Assembly: GCF_002321025.1 (NCBI RefSeq)
Contig: NZ_DCLL01000034.1
Location: 1 to 53,728, forward strand
Direction of reading: 5' to 3'
Origin: Acinetobacter lwoffii
Lineage (GTDB): Bacteria; Pseudomonadota; Gammaproteobacteria; Pseudomonadales; Moraxellaceae
DNA length: 53,728 nucleotides
The position numbers were made by a program, and so were the translations under genes. The notes under the pieces were generated by a model. The model searched no databases and had not been told where the DNA came from. It was given only the letters and a program-made list of their open reading frames with translations. The stretch's first letter is position 1. Each line of letters opens with the position of its first letter. Shown piece by piece: positions 17,996 to 27,481 of this stretch.

Positions 17996-18532
17996 TTAAG
18001 CAAGAAGACGAGTACGCATTTTTTCAAGCTTGTTAAGCGCAGAATCATCTATCACTTGGTCGCCTGCACGAATAACTACACCAGCAATCAGCGCTGGGTT
18101 AACTTCTACAGAAACATTTACGGCAGCTTCGAATTTCTTCTCTAATGCATGCGCAAGCAATTGCTCTTGTACTGAAGTTAATGGGAATGCAGATTCAATT
18201 ACTACATCCACAGTATTGTTATTCTGTGATTTAAGCTGCTCATATTCTGCTGCAATCTCAGGAAGAAGAACCAAACGGTTATTCTCTGCAAGCAATGTCA
18301 GGAAGTTAGACACTGCTGCAGTTTGGTCTTCACCTAAAACTTTCGCAAAAAGAGCCACCTGCTCGGCAGGTGTAAGCTCAGGGCGATTTAGATAAGCTGA
18401 AAATGCTTCGTCTTGCACCGCAGCACTGAGCAATTCAAGTGCTGTTGACCAAGAGTCTGTTGCACTTTGCTCAGAAGCGTAAGCAAATGCTGCTTTAGCG
18501 TATGGGCGTGCCAACGTCAAGAGTTCAGCCAT
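17996..18532 (-). CDS. atpH: ATP synthase F1 subunit delta
   Basis: Links F1 to the peripheral stalk. At 178 residues it has the N-terminal helical bundle (about 1-105) and the conserved C-terminal signature with IAGVVIRAGDQVIDDS at about 149-164. It starts 12 bases after atpF, suggesting translational coupling. Confidence 0.97.
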   Translation of the reverse strand: MAELLTLARPYAKAAFAYASEQSATDSWSTALELLSAAVQDEAFSAYLNRPELTPAEQVALFAKVLGEDQTAAVSNFLTLLAENNRLVLLPEIAAEYEQLKSQNNNTVDVVIESAFPLTSVQEQLLAHALEKKFEAAVNVSVEVNPALIAGVVIRAGDQVIDDSALNKLEKMRTRLLA

Positions 18533-18544
18533 AATCCGCCTCTC

Positions 18545-19015
18545 TTAAAGTTTAGCAGCCAGCTGAGTCAGCATGGCATTGTGAGCTTCTGCATCAACTT
18601 GCTGGCTAAGAATTTTCTCAGCACCAGTTACTGCAAGAGCAGCCACTTGTTGACGCAATTCTTCGCGAGCAGCATTGATTTCAGTATCAACAGCTTCTTT
18701 AGCCTGTTGACGAATACGCTCACCTTCAGCCGCAGCTTGGGTACGCGCTTCTTCGATCAATTGTGCACCACGACGGTTCGCTTGTTCGATCAATTGAGCC
18801 GCTTGTGCTTTTGCCGCGTCTAACTCAGCTTTCACTTGTGCTTGCGCATCTGCAAGGTCAGCCTTCGCTTTTTCAGCAGCATTTAAGCCATCAGCGATTT
18901 TACGCTGACGTTCACTAATCGCATTGATTAGTGGTGGCCATACAAACTTCATGCAGAATGCGACAAAAATCGCAAACGCAATCGCTTGGCCAAACAATGT
19001 GAGGTTGATATTCAT
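18545..19015 (-). CDS. atpF: ATP synthase F0 subunit b
   Basis: Peripheral stalk subunit of 156 residues. One N-terminal membrane segment (about 5-25) is followed by a long charged Ala/Glu/Arg helix that dimerises as a right-handed coiled coil. This is the single-b form; no b-prime gene is present. It lies 39 bases after atpE. Confidence 0.97.
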   Translation of the reverse strand: MNINLTLFGQAIAFAIFVAFCMKFVWPPLINAISERQRKIADGLNAAEKAKADLADAQAQVKAELDAAKAQAAQLIEQANRRGAQLIEEARTQAAAEGERIRQQAKEAVDTEINAAREELRQQVAALAVTGAEKILSQQVDAEAHNAMLTQLAAKL

Positions 19016-19054
19016 TGCAAATTCCTCAAATAGTGAATTTCGGAATTAAGCTGA

Positions 19055-19309
<255 letters not shown>

Positions 19310-19385
19310 TCAGAGGTTAGGTTTTATACCAAATTAAGTTAAAAAATTGTGTGCCCAACCATCCGGTGACAGTTAGGCAATACCA

Positions 19386-20261
19386 TTAATGCTTTTCGCT
19401 TGCCATACTCATGTACACGATAGTCAACATCATGAAAATGAATGCTTGTAGCGTAATAATCAAAATGTGGAAAATCGCCCAAGGCACAGACAACGCCCAC
19501 TGGATCCAGAACGGTAATAACGCGATAAGAATGAAGATTAACTCACCCGCATACATGTTACCGAACAGTCGTAGAGCCAATGAAACTGGTCGCGCCAAGA
19601 AAGTAGTCAATTCCAACAATAAGTTGAATGGAATTAAAAGCACTTTAGCAACTGGATTACTTGGGTTAAATGGGTTCAGTGCTAACTCACCAACGAAGCC
19701 GCCAACACCTTTCTCACGAATACTATAGAAAATAATTAAGAAGAATACAGAAATAGACATACCGAGGGTAATGTTTGGATCTGTAGTCGGAACAATTTTA
19801 AAGTAAACCTGATGAGGGTCTACACCCAGCATAGAAGCAATCGCGTGTTGAGCTACATAAGGAATAAAGTCAACAGGGATCAAATCCATCAAGTTCATGA
19901 GGAAAATCCACACGAAAATGGTTAATGCTAAGGGTGCAATTAATCGAGACTTCCCGTGGAAGGTATCACGTACACTTGAATCTACAAACTCGATAATCAT
20001 TTCAATTGCAGACTGGAACTTGGTAGGAACACCAGCATTAGCCGCTTTCGCAACCAACCAGAACAACAAACAGAAAATCAGACCCAGTCCGATAGACCAA
20101 CCCATTGAATCCAAGTGAATAGCAGTGAACCCCATCTGTTGAGCTTCAGCACCGCTCTCGGCCAATTTCCACGTACCGTCCGGCATTTTGCCATAGGTCA
20201 TGTTGGTCAAGTGATGCTTGATATACTCGGTCGAAGTAAGGGCATGTTCTTCAGCAGCCAT
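19386..20261 (-). CDS. atpB: ATP synthase F0 subunit a
   Basis: Stator channel subunit of 291 residues with five to six membrane segments. The essential arginine corresponding to E. coli R210 is R231 in ALRLFGNMYAGE. The N-terminus is a 50-residue periplasmic-type extension rich in polar residues. It is 110 bases after atpI and starts the core of the operon. Confidence 0.97.
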   Translation of the reverse strand: MAAEEHALTSTEYIKHHLTNMTYGKMPDGTWKLAESGAEAQQMGFTAIHLDSMGWSIGLGLIFCLLFWLVAKAANAGVPTKFQSAIEMIIEFVDSSVRDTFHGKSRLIAPLALTIFVWIFLMNLMDLIPVDFIPYVAQHAIASMLGVDPHQVYFKIVPTTDPNITLGMSISVFFLIIFYSIREKGVGGFVGELALNPFNPSNPVAKVLLIPFNLLLELTTFLARPVSLALRLFGNMYAGELIFILIALLPFWIQWALSVPWAIFHILIITLQAFIFMMLTIVYMSMASEKH

Positions 20262-20371
20262 AAATCACACCTGGTCAATGTCAAAAAACTAATAGAACAA
20301 ACGAATATCGCGTGCTGCTTGATATCTCGCCTGCTCCTGAAAAACTTTTCAATTTCTTGTTGTGCTTATAC

Positions 20372-20764
20372 TCATTTTTGTAGACGTGACGCCCAAAACG
20401 GAGCGACCCACGACATGGCTTGAACAAGTATAAAACCACAAAACAACGCCACCGCTGACAACGGTTTAACATTGCTTAAAATTAAAATGAAACCAACAAT
20501 CACAATGGCAAACTTTCCCATCAAGCCTTTATACATGTTCGAAAGAACTTGTTTAGACGCGCGGGCTCCTGCTGCTCGAAACGATTGCCACGAAAAATAA
20601 CAAGTCGCGAGCCAACATACCAGTGCACCTAATGCTGCACTCAAGGCTGCGGTTGAGTCTTTCACGACCCAGCCGATCAAGGCTGAAACAGGGATCATAC
20701 AGGCTTGCAGGAGGACCAAAGCTTTCGCTAATCGTCGGTCAATCAAGCGACTAGTTCGGCTCAT
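20372..20764 (-). CDS. atpI: ATP synthase subunit I (assembly factor)
   Basis: First gene of the operon, 130 residues with four predicted membrane helices. AtpI helps c-ring assembly and magnesium supply but is not part of the final enzyme. The N-terminus is Arg/Lys-rich, as in other members. Sequence conservation is low in this family, so the call leans on position and topology. Confidence 0.9.
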   Translation of the reverse strand: MSRTSRLIDRRLAKALVLLQACMIPVSALIGWVVKDSTAALSAALGALVCWLATCYFSWQSFRAAGARASKQVLSNMYKGLMGKFAIVIVGFILILSNVKPLSAVALFCGFILVQAMSWVAPFWASRLQK

Positions 20765-20828
20765 TATTTATTCACTCACAGCAATCATGCTTGACAAGTT
20801 TAACAGGTGATTATTTTTAATCGCAGGC

Positions 20829-20857
20829 ATTATAGAGTTACACCCCTGAACATGCAA
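20829..20857 (-). promoter_or_regulatory. atp operon promoter
   Basis: The minus strand has TTGCAT (20857-20852), a 17-bp spacer and a perfect TATAAT (20834-20829), followed by GCC. The predicted start near 20822 gives a leader of about 58 nt to atpI. Confidence 0.75.
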
Positions 20858-20938
20858 TCTTTTCCCGACCTTAGTCGTGTTTTTTTAAATCGGGTCACTG
20901 CTGTTAAACTAATCAAAATCTGTCTATTTTTTAAATCA

Positions 20939-21775
20939 TTAGCGTGCATTTAGTACACATTTCTGGGTTTCTGTGGCCAATTGCTGCCAAGCCTGCACAA
21001 AGTCCCCTGCCCCGCTCATGCTTTCATCGACATGCTGGAACAGTACCGGATTGAGTTTGCGGTACTGGTTTTCACTGGCATGACCTTCGGCCAGCAGGCA
21101 CATTTTGCGTTGTGGACGATGATCCTGTAAAAACTTGATTTGCGCCACGGTTGGCGAAACATGCGGATCATCGGTCAGCGCACCCATGAATTTTAAATTG
21201 AGTGGGCGTTCCAGATACTGATAGGCATCGTGATAAGACCAATAGGGTTTGGCTTTGTTGCTTGAACTATAAAGCTGGGCCGTAGCAAACATGTTTTGTG
21301 CAAAGTCACGGGCATTTTTCCAGTAGCGTTCACGATGCTCCGGCAGTTGCTGCGAACGTAGCGCCGCAATAAAGAAACCTATCCGTACCGCATTATTCGG
21401 ATCGAGCCAGACATGCGTGTCTACCGTATTTTTTAAGGCCTCGCCACGCGGATTACGCATCGGCAAGGTAGTCAAAATTCCGGAGTCTAAAAGTGCGATA
21501 CCTTTATTACTTTCATTCAGCACTTTCGCCAAGGGTGCTTCATGCGCCTGACCCAGCCAGATCACCAGACCTGCATTCTGAATAGTTTTTCGATGCGCCG
21601 GAGTCAGACTCACATCATGTCCACTTTGGTTGGCCAGCAATAAAGTCGGCTGTTCCACACCTTGGGTAATTTTCTTGGCAATCAGATGGATCGGCTGCGT
21701 AGACACCACCAGACTTTGTGACCAACTGAGTGTACTGAACAATGCGAGCAGACTGATTGCAAGAAGACGGAACAT
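20939..21775 (-). CDS. znuA: Zinc ABC transporter, substrate-binding protein
   Basis: Periplasmic zinc-binding protein of 278 residues with a signal peptide (about 1-19). Candidate zinc ligands by alignment with ZnuA are H53 (GHDVSLTP), H121 (THVWLDP) and H182 (SYHDAYQYL). It lacks the long His-rich loop of some ZnuA proteins; only scattered His residues are seen. It is transcribed divergently from zur-znuC-znuB, with the Zur palindrome 37 bp upstream of its start, so zinc should repress it. Confidence 0.95.
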   Translation of the reverse strand: MFRLLAISLLALFSTLSWSQSLVVSTQPIHLIAKKITQGVEQPTLLLANQSGHDVSLTPAHRKTIQNAGLVIWLGQAHEAPLAKVLNESNKGIALLDSGILTTLPMRNPRGEALKNTVDTHVWLDPNNAVRIGFFIAALRSQQLPEHRERYWKNARDFAQNMFATAQLYSSSNKAKPYWSYHDAYQYLERPLNLKFMGALTDDPHVSPTVAQIKFLQDHRPQRKMCLLAEGHASENQYRKLNPVLFQHVDESMSGAGDFVQAWQQLATETQKCVLNAR

Positions 21776-21811
21776 GAGTAGAAATCACTTAAAAACGATA
21801 AAATCAGGAAG

Positions 21812-21826
21812 TGTTATAATATAACA
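21812..21826. promoter_or_regulatory. Zur operator
   Basis: A perfect 15-bp palindrome, TGTTATA-A-TATAACA, in the gap between divergent znuA and zur. It matches the core of the enterobacterial Zur box (GTTATANTATAAC). Its place 37 bp before znuA and 96 bp before zur suits repression of both. Confidence 0.88.
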
Positions 21827-21921
21827 AAAATACAAAAATACCTATGCCCAATCGAAACTCAGAACGCTTCATGTTAAGATTTGAAATCTATTAATTTTCA
21901 GTTTCGCACTTGAGGTGAACT

Positions 21922-22419
21922 ATGGGTTCCTGTTCGCACGAACACCACAACGCATTGCACGGCGTGCACGACCATCCAAATGTCGCACAACGTCTTGCTG
22001 AAGCGGAAAGTCTTTGTGCAGCAAGCGGCGCACGCCTTACACCTTTACGTAAAGAAGTGCTGGAACTCATTCTGAATGCGCATGGTCCGATGGGCGCCTA
22101 TGATCTGCTGGCACAAATGAAAAATGCCAGCGATCGTCCTGCAGCACCACCAACGGTGTATCGCACCCTGGATTTTTTATTAAGCAAAGGGCTGATTCAT
22201 CGCCTGACCTCGATCAATGCCTATATTCCCTGTTGCCATCCGCGTGAAGGTCATCAGGCTGCTTTTTTAATCTGCACCGAATGTAAAGCCGTGAAAGAAG
22301 CGTCGGCTCAGGGCCTGCTCGATCAACTCGATGCACTGGCAAGCTCGGACGACTTCACGGCACATCACAGCATTATCGAAATTTCAGGAATTTGTCAGCA
22401 GTGCCGCAACAAAGCTTAA
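21922..22419 (+). CDS. zur: Zinc uptake regulator Zur (Fur family)
   Basis: Zinc-sensing repressor of 165 residues. The winged-helix recognition region APPTVYRTLDFLL lies at about 75-87. Structural zinc cysteines are C118/C121 (CTEC) and C158/C161 (CQQC). The N-terminus is unusually His- and Cys-rich (SCSHEHHNALHGVHDH), which may add metal sensitivity. It leads the znuC-znuB operon, with a GAGGTGA ribosome site. Position and zinc ligands support Zur rather than Fur. Confidence 0.95.
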   Translation: MGSCSHEHHNALHGVHDHPNVAQRLAEAESLCAASGARLTPLRKEVLELILNAHGPMGAYDLLAQMKNASDRPAAPPTVYRTLDFLLSKGLIHRLTSINAYIPCCHPREGHQAAFLICTECKAVKEASAQGLLDQLDALASSDDFTAHHSIIEISGICQQCRNKA

Positions 22420-23183
22420 GTGCCTCTCCCCTGATTCAGCTCTCCAAGATCTGGGTCAAAATCGATGAGCGCGATATCCTCAAAGCCATTGATTTTTCGT
22501 TACAAGAGAAAGAAATTGTCACGCTGATTGGTCCCAATGGTGCTGGTAAATCGACCTTAATTAAAGTCATGCTGGGCATACTAAAACCACAATCGGGTGA
22601 GATCAAAACTGCGCGCAAACTCAAATTCTCTTATGTGCCACAGAAATTTAATCCATCATATAGCTTGCCGCTACGAGTGAAAGATTTATTGGCACTAGAA
22701 AAATGCCCGTCCCAGATTAAAACTGAAATTATCCGGGATACTGGTATTAGTAAACTGCAAGATTCTAAAGTTCAGCAGTTGTCTGGCGGTGAACGTCAGC
22801 GGGTGCTACTGGCCCGCGCCTTATTACGCCAGCCGGACATTTTAGTTCTCGACGAACCGATGCAGGGTCTAGACATCCAGTCCGAAGCTGAACTGTATGA
22901 ATATGTGCGTAACTTGCCGGAAAAATATGGCTGTGCCGTACTGATGGTTTCACATGACTTGCAATGGGTGATGCAAGGTACGACTCGTGTGGTCTGCTTG
23001 AATAAGCATATCTGTTGTAGCGGGCTGCCGGAAAGTGTGCAGCAACATCCCGAATATCAGGCGATTTTTGGCACTAACCGGGTATTCTACCAGCATCATC
23101 ATGATCATTGTGCGCATGGTGATTCTGCCACACCTTGTCAGCATGACTCACGTCCTCATATTCACCCCGAGCCGGAAGCTTAA
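22401..23183 (+). CDS. znuC: Zinc ABC transporter, ATP-binding protein
   Basis: Powers zinc uptake. Walker A is GPNGAGKST (44-52), the signature is LSGGERQRV, and Walker B runs into DEPMQGLD. The C-terminal tail is His-rich (HHHDHCAHGD and onward), as often in zinc transporter ATPases. The start is uncertain: GTG at 22401 lies 11 bases after AGGA and gives 260 residues; TTG at 22392 is only 2 bases from it. Either overlaps the end of zur, implying translational coupling. Confidence 0.93.
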   Translation: MPQQSLSASPLIQLSKIWVKIDERDILKAIDFSLQEKEIVTLIGPNGAGKSTLIKVMLGILKPQSGEIKTARKLKFSYVPQKFNPSYSLPLRVKDLLALEKCPSQIKTEIIRDTGISKLQDSKVQQLSGGERQRVLLARALLRQPDILVLDEPMQGLDIQSEAELYEYVRNLPEKYGCAVLMVSHDLQWVMQGTTRVVCLNKHICCSGLPESVQQHPEYQAIFGTNRVFYQHHHDHCAHGDSATPCQHDSRPHIHPEPEA

Positions 23184-23186
23184 ACC

Positions 23187-23987
23187 ATGATGGATTGGTT
23201 ACAACTCCTTTTACCTGCATGGATCATGGGTACGCTATTGGTATTTCTGACTGCACCGCTGGGCTGTCTCATGCTCTGGCGGCGTATGTCATTTTTTGCC
23301 GATACCATGGCACACGGCACTTTGCTCGGTGTTGCGATTGCAGGGGCCTTAAGTTTACCGCTGTGGATGGGAGTCACTTTTATTGCCTTATTATTGGTCG
23401 GGATTTTGTGGGTACTGCATGATCCGCGCCTGCCGAATGATGCCTTGCTGGCGCTGTGTTCAGCAACACTGCTTTGCTCGGGATTATTGTTCATTCAGCA
23501 TTTACCGAGTTTAAGACCGGAACTTCTCAGCTATCTATTTGGTGATCTACTGACGATTTCTTGGACGGACTTACCCACCTTTGCCATTGTGATTATTCTG
23601 GCCTTAGCCGTCCTCTATAAAAGCTGGCAAGCGCAGATTCAAATCGCAATTGATCCGGACATGGCAGTCAGTGAAGGTATCAATGCCAAATGGCAACGCC
23701 TGATCTTTATGTTGTTACTGGCACTCTTTACCGTGCTTGCCCTGAAAGCAGTAGGTTCCTTACTCATGGGAGCTTTGCTGGTCATTCCTGCCCTGACTGC
23801 ACGATTACTTGCACATTCACCCAAACAAATGGTGATCTGGGCATTCGTGATTGCACAAGTGGGGGTAACAGTTGGTTTATGGTCGAGTGCGGGATTAAAT
23901 ACTTCCACAGGTCTGACCATTGTCCTGACCATGGCGGTGCTATTTGCACTGATCTTCTGTGTGCAGAAGTTTAAAAAGCTGAATTAA
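23187..23987 (+). CDS. znuB: Zinc ABC transporter, membrane permease
   Basis: Inner-membrane channel of 266 residues with about eight hydrophobic segments and the ABC-3 family pattern (APLGCLMLWRRMSFFADTMAHGTLLG near the N-terminus). It starts 3 bases after znuC and completes the ZnuABC system with the divergent znuA. Confidence 0.95.
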   Translation: MMDWLQLLLPAWIMGTLLVFLTAPLGCLMLWRRMSFFADTMAHGTLLGVAIAGALSLPLWMGVTFIALLLVGILWVLHDPRLPNDALLALCSATLLCSGLLFIQHLPSLRPELLSYLFGDLLTISWTDLPTFAIVIILALAVLYKSWQAQIQIAIDPDMAVSEGINAKWQRLIFMLLLALFTVLALKAVGSLLMGALLVIPALTARLLAHSPKQMVIWAFVIAQVGVTVGLWSSAGLNTSTGLTIVLTMAVLFALIFCVQKFKKLN

Positions 23988-24030
23988 TCTTTCTGTTAAA
24001 TCATTATGATTTTCTAAGGATCTATTCCAC

Positions 24031-24051
24031 CTCTCTCCTTTAAGGAGAGAG
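24031..24051. terminator. Hairpin between znuB and the LysE gene
   Basis: CTCTCTCC at 24031-24038 pairs with GGAGAGAG at 24044-24051 around TTTAA. It sits between convergent genes and could serve both, but the T tracts are short. Confidence 0.5.
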
Positions 24052-24061
24052 CAAACACTCT

Positions 24062-24682
24062 TTATTGATGCACCAAACTCAATAAAAATGCAGCGCCTGC
24101 AAATAAACCGGCAAAAGTCCGGTTCATGACTTTTTGTTGTTTCGGCGATCTGAGTAGCCTTAAAACTTTAGCAGCCAATCCGGTATAACCCGCCATCACA
24201 ATCAGATCAATCGTCACCATTGTCGCAGCCATAATCAAATACTGAATCCATTGCGGCTTGGACAAATCCAGAAATTGCGGTAAGACGGCCAGTAAAAATA
24301 CGATAGCTTTAGGATTAGTGATATTAACCAAGAAACCATGCAGTACCAATTTCCCTCTCGATTTTCGCGCCAATTCATGTTTAATTTCGATAGATTGTGC
24401 AGGTGCTTTCCATTGCAAAATAGCCAAATACAACAAGTAACCAACACCAAACCATTTCACTACTAAAAATGCCCATGGGGTTGTCGCAAACAAAACTCCC
24501 ACGCCTGCCGCAACCACTGCAATCTGTACCAATAATGCCAGTTGCAGACCCAGCGCATTCCAGTAACCATGCCGAAAACCATAATTCAGTCCACTCGACA
24601 TCGATGCAATTGCACCAGCGCCCGGAGAGACACTAATCACCCAGCAGGTCAACATATAGGCAAACCACATTTGATAGGACAT
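24062..24682 (-). CDS. LysE/RhtB family exporter
   Basis: Inner-membrane amino-acid exporter family, 206 residues with five to six hydrophobic segments. The N-terminal SVSPGAGAIASMSSGLNYG matches the family signature near residues 18-36, and the NPKA element lies in the middle. The exported substrate cannot be told. It is monocistronic and convergent with znuB. Confidence 0.9.
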   Translation of the reverse strand: MSYQMWFAYMLTCWVISVSPGAGAIASMSSGLNYGFRHGYWNALGLQLALLVQIAVVAAGVGVLFATTPWAFLVVKWFGVGYLLYLAILQWKAPAQSIEIKHELARKSRGKLVLHGFLVNITNPKAIVFLLAVLPQFLDLSKPQWIQYLIMAATMVTIDLIVMAGYTGLAAKVLRLLRSPKQQKVMNRTFAGLFAGAAFLLSLVHQ

Positions 24683-24843
24683 GGATATTTAACTCAGCAA
24701 AACTTACCCAATATTATATGAATTTTCCAATAAAATCAGGCTAAAAACCTGCTTAAATATAAGGCACTGCACTATTCACTCTGTCTGGCTTCAGGCACAA
24801 TATGTACATTAAAAAACAGGATCTATCCTTACAGGAGCCATGA

Positions 24844-25758
24844 ATGACAGCCCAATCGGTAATCTTGCCACTTCCTTCAGATCATGCTCGCTTTATTGTG
24901 TTACGTCTTAAAGATTTGAGTATTGAAAAATTAAAAGAACAACTTGAACATCTGTTTACTTCACGTGATCGGCTGATCACGCAACACCCTCAAGCACAAA
25001 TTAAAACAGGCGTAGCTTTTGGTCCTGAACTGTGGGAAAAACTTTATGATCAAGCTCCTGCAGGCTTTAAACAGCTTGAACCCATTCAAGGTTCGTTTGA
25101 TATGCCGGTTGTTCCAGCAGATGTATTGATTCATATTGCCAGTGCCCGTGCTGATATCTGCTTTGCGCTCAGTCAGGCTTTTTTTGAAGGCATTCAGGAC
25201 CAGGTTCAGGTGCTGGATGAGCGGGTTTGCTTCCGATATTTTGATGGTCGTGACATTACTGGCTTTATTGATGGGACTGAAAATCCGCAATTCCTGGATG
25301 ATCGTGCAGAAGTCGCGTTATTAGGTGAAGATTTGGGTATTTTCCAAGATGGTTCATTTATTTTTGCCCAGCGTTACGCGCATAACCTGGAAAAATGGAA
25401 AAAGCTAAAAGTTGATACTCAGGAACAGGTTATGGGTCGTACCAAGCTTGAATCTATTGAATTGGATGATGAGGTCAAACCTGAAAATGCGCACGTAGCA
25501 CGTACTGTAGTTGAAGATGAAGAAGGCGAAGAAATGGAAATTCTGCGTCACTCTCTACCTTATGGTGACGGACGTGGTGACCAGGGTCTATTTTTTATTG
25601 CCTACACCAAAGACCTGAAAATTATTGATGCTATGTTAGAACGTATGTTCGGCACCTCTGGTGATGGAATTCATGACCGCCTGCTGCACTTCGTAACTCC
25701 GCTGGATGGTGCCTATTACTTTGCGCCAAGTGAGGAGTTACTGGAAGAGGTTTTGTAA
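24844..25758 (+). CDS. Dye-decolorizing (Dyp-type) heme peroxidase
   Basis: Heme peroxidase of 304 residues, resembling YfeX-like class B enzymes. The GxxDG signature is GFIDGTENP at 140-148 with catalytic D143. The likely proximal heme His is H217 (NAHVART) and the distal Arg is R235 (ILRHSLPYG). There is no signal peptide, so it is cytoplasmic. No encapsulin gene is beside it. Ribosome site AGGAG is 5 bases before the ATG. Confidence 0.93.
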   Translation: MTAQSVILPLPSDHARFIVLRLKDLSIEKLKEQLEHLFTSRDRLITQHPQAQIKTGVAFGPELWEKLYDQAPAGFKQLEPIQGSFDMPVVPADVLIHIASARADICFALSQAFFEGIQDQVQVLDERVCFRYFDGRDITGFIDGTENPQFLDDRAEVALLGEDLGIFQDGSFIFAQRYAHNLEKWKKLKVDTQEQVMGRTKLESIELDDEVKPENAHVARTVVEDEEGEEMEILRHSLPYGDGRGDQGLFFIAYTKDLKIIDAMLERMFGTSGDGIHDRLLHFVTPLDGAYYFAPSEELLEEVL

Positions 25759-25767
25759 ATTTACTTT

Positions 25768-25804
25768 AAAAAAGCATGAATCTTATTTCGATTTATGCTT
25801 TTTT
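25768..25804. terminator. Bidirectional terminator
   Basis: AAAAAAGCAT at 25768-25777 pairs with ATGCTTTTTT at 25795-25804, with an inner AATC/GATT stem. It ends the Dyp peroxidase transcript and can also end the minus-strand T6SS transcript, whose last gene stops at 25833. Confidence 0.85.
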
Positions 25805-25832
25805 AACTAAAAATAAAATAGAATTTAAAGAT

Positions 25833-26225
25833 TTATAAGCAATTTATATTATCTATATGTATGTTACTTTTATTAAAAATAGTAGTTTTCTTAGTTTTTA
25901 AATTTTTATATTCGACATCATATAAAAGATAACCTTGTGACATAAAAGTATAATACCCAGTAATTTTTCCATTAATGATTTCATTCATTGTTCTATAGAC
26001 TTCTGGCTTAGCATTATCACCCATATCGACATTTCTTTCTTTTATAGGTCTTGATATTTTAATATTTTTCAAATAGGGATAATATTTTACAAAATTAATA
26101 TCAGGATACTTGCTAGAAACTAACAAAATAGATTTCTTTTCACTTATCAGACAATAATATTCATCATTTGATTGTGCGCTTGTACATACCACTAGAGCAA
26201 AAAAAATAAGTATAATTTTTTTCAT
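25833..26225 (-). CDS. Small secreted protein, probable T6SS immunity protein
   Basis: 130 residues with a clear signal peptide (about 1-19, cleavage after SAQS). The mature protein has two cysteines (C25 and C129) that could form a disulfide in the periplasm. No family recognised. Its ATG overlaps the stop codon of the split effector gene by four bases (ATGA), so the two were translationally coupled. A periplasmic protein coupled to a cell-wall hydrolase effector is the usual form of a T6SS immunity protein. Function is inferred from position, not from motifs. The gene is intact even though its effector is broken. Confidence 0.68.
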   Translation of the reverse strand: MKKIILIFFALVVCTSAQSNDEYYCLISEKKSILLVSSKYPDINFVKYYPYLKNIKISRPIKERNVDMGDNAKPEVYRTMNEIINGKITGYYTFMSQGYLLYDVEYKNLKTKKTTIFNKSNIHIDNINCL

Positions 26226-26648
26226 AATTCTTTTAACCTCTTTTTAGCTAATGTTATTGCAGAATTCGCACTATAACCATACCTCTTTCTGCCAACTTTA
26301 TTCCCTTTCTTATCTTTTTTATAACCAAAAGGATAATCTTTGTCTTTACACATTTCTAGAAATCGTGAGTATCCTTTTTTTGACTCATTAGAGTTTTTTA
26401 ATTTTCCTTTTTTGTAACCAGCAGGATCATTCCATAAACCCCATCCAAAACATTCACCAATTTTATTAAAATAAATATAGCTATTTTCAAATTTTGTATA
26501 ATCATCAAGATTATCAACTATTTTCTTATCTAAATTTAAACAGGTTTTTATATTAAGAGCGATTACAGCTCTTTTATAGTATTTCTCTCTATCATCAAAT
26601 CCGTTATATCCGCCATTAATTAAAGCACAAGTTGCTATTAAATCATTA
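26222..26648 (-). pseudogene. 3' part of the interrupted GH19-like effector gene
   Basis: Reading the minus strand from 26647 gives 141 in-frame codons to the TGA at 26224-26222. It includes INGGYNGFDDREKYYKRAV, which matches the C-terminal part of GH19 chitinase/endolysin domains, then an unassigned Lys-rich tail of about 110 residues with no recognised fold. It continues the frame of the fragment at 27517-28852 if the insertion sequence and one target duplication are removed. It has no start codon or ribosome site, so it is probably not translated now. Confidence 0.8.
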
Positions 26649-26664
26649 GATCTCTTGCGAAAGT
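26649..26664. repeat. Left terminal inverted repeat of the IS
   Basis: GATCTCTTGCGAAAGT, the exact reverse complement of 27501-27516. The transposase stop codon (TAA, 26666-26664) overlaps the inner edge. Confidence 0.88.
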
Positions 26665-27477
26665 TAATTCAAGAGCATCCAATTCACCATTCCAACAATT
26701 AAATTCATTCTTAGACCAAATCGTTTCCGTCTATTTCTATACCGTTCTGTTAATATCCGAAAATATTTAAGTTTGCCGTTGATATGTTCAATTGTGATCC
26801 TACGCCGACTGATTTCTTGTTTGATCTGTTTTGCTATTTTGGGTAATGATAAATTCTTAGGTTTCTTGATTGGAATGAGTAACTTACTCTTAATCTGATG
26901 AAATCCTTTATAGGCTAAATCTGCCATAATACAAGGATAAATGATCATCTCCTTAAAATACTTACGCGCAATCGTCAGATCATGTTTTCTGCCACTTTCG
27001 ACCTGTATACTTACAATTTGCTTTAGTCTTGGGTTAAAAATGACCTGTGTTTTTAGCGTATGTTTCTTCTTTTTACCGCTATAGAATTTTCTTTGTTTTT
27101 TTGGGACGCTCAATCTGTGACTCAGTGACATCAACGATTACATAATCCTCCTCACTAAACTTTTGATTCCTTTTAGGCAATGCGAAAGTCCGTGATTGAA
27201 TCAGAGCATTTTCAACTTTATGAATAGTACGATTCACATTACTTTCAGCGAGATTATAGTCAGCGGATAATTCAATTTGAGTCCTATAACAGCGTAAGTA
27301 GTTTAGAGTTAACAATAATTGATCCTCTAAACACAAAGAATGCGGCCTTCCAGATTTTTTCTTGGCAAGTTCAGCGTGTTGTAACACCGATACCATTTTT
27401 AAGAATAATGGACGAGGAACTCCAACGAGTCGTTTAAATTCCCCATCATTAAATCGAGTTAAATTTTCATATTTCAT
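26664..27477 (-). CDS. IS5-family transposase, two frames joined by frameshift
   Basis: The first frame (27477-27079, 132 residues) carries an N-terminal helix-turn-helix region and the first catalytic Asp in VDVTES. The second frame (down to 26664) carries the rest of the DDE domain: Asp in ADLAYKG and Glu in ITIEHINGK. They overlap at a run of seven A (minus strand, 27102-27096). Moving from the first frame to the second needs a +1 shift, giving a product of about 270 residues joined near RPKKQRKF. This is a known arrangement in several IS5 subgroups. Both frames are open, so the element may be active. Confidence 0.85.
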
Positions 27478-27481
27478 GGGG

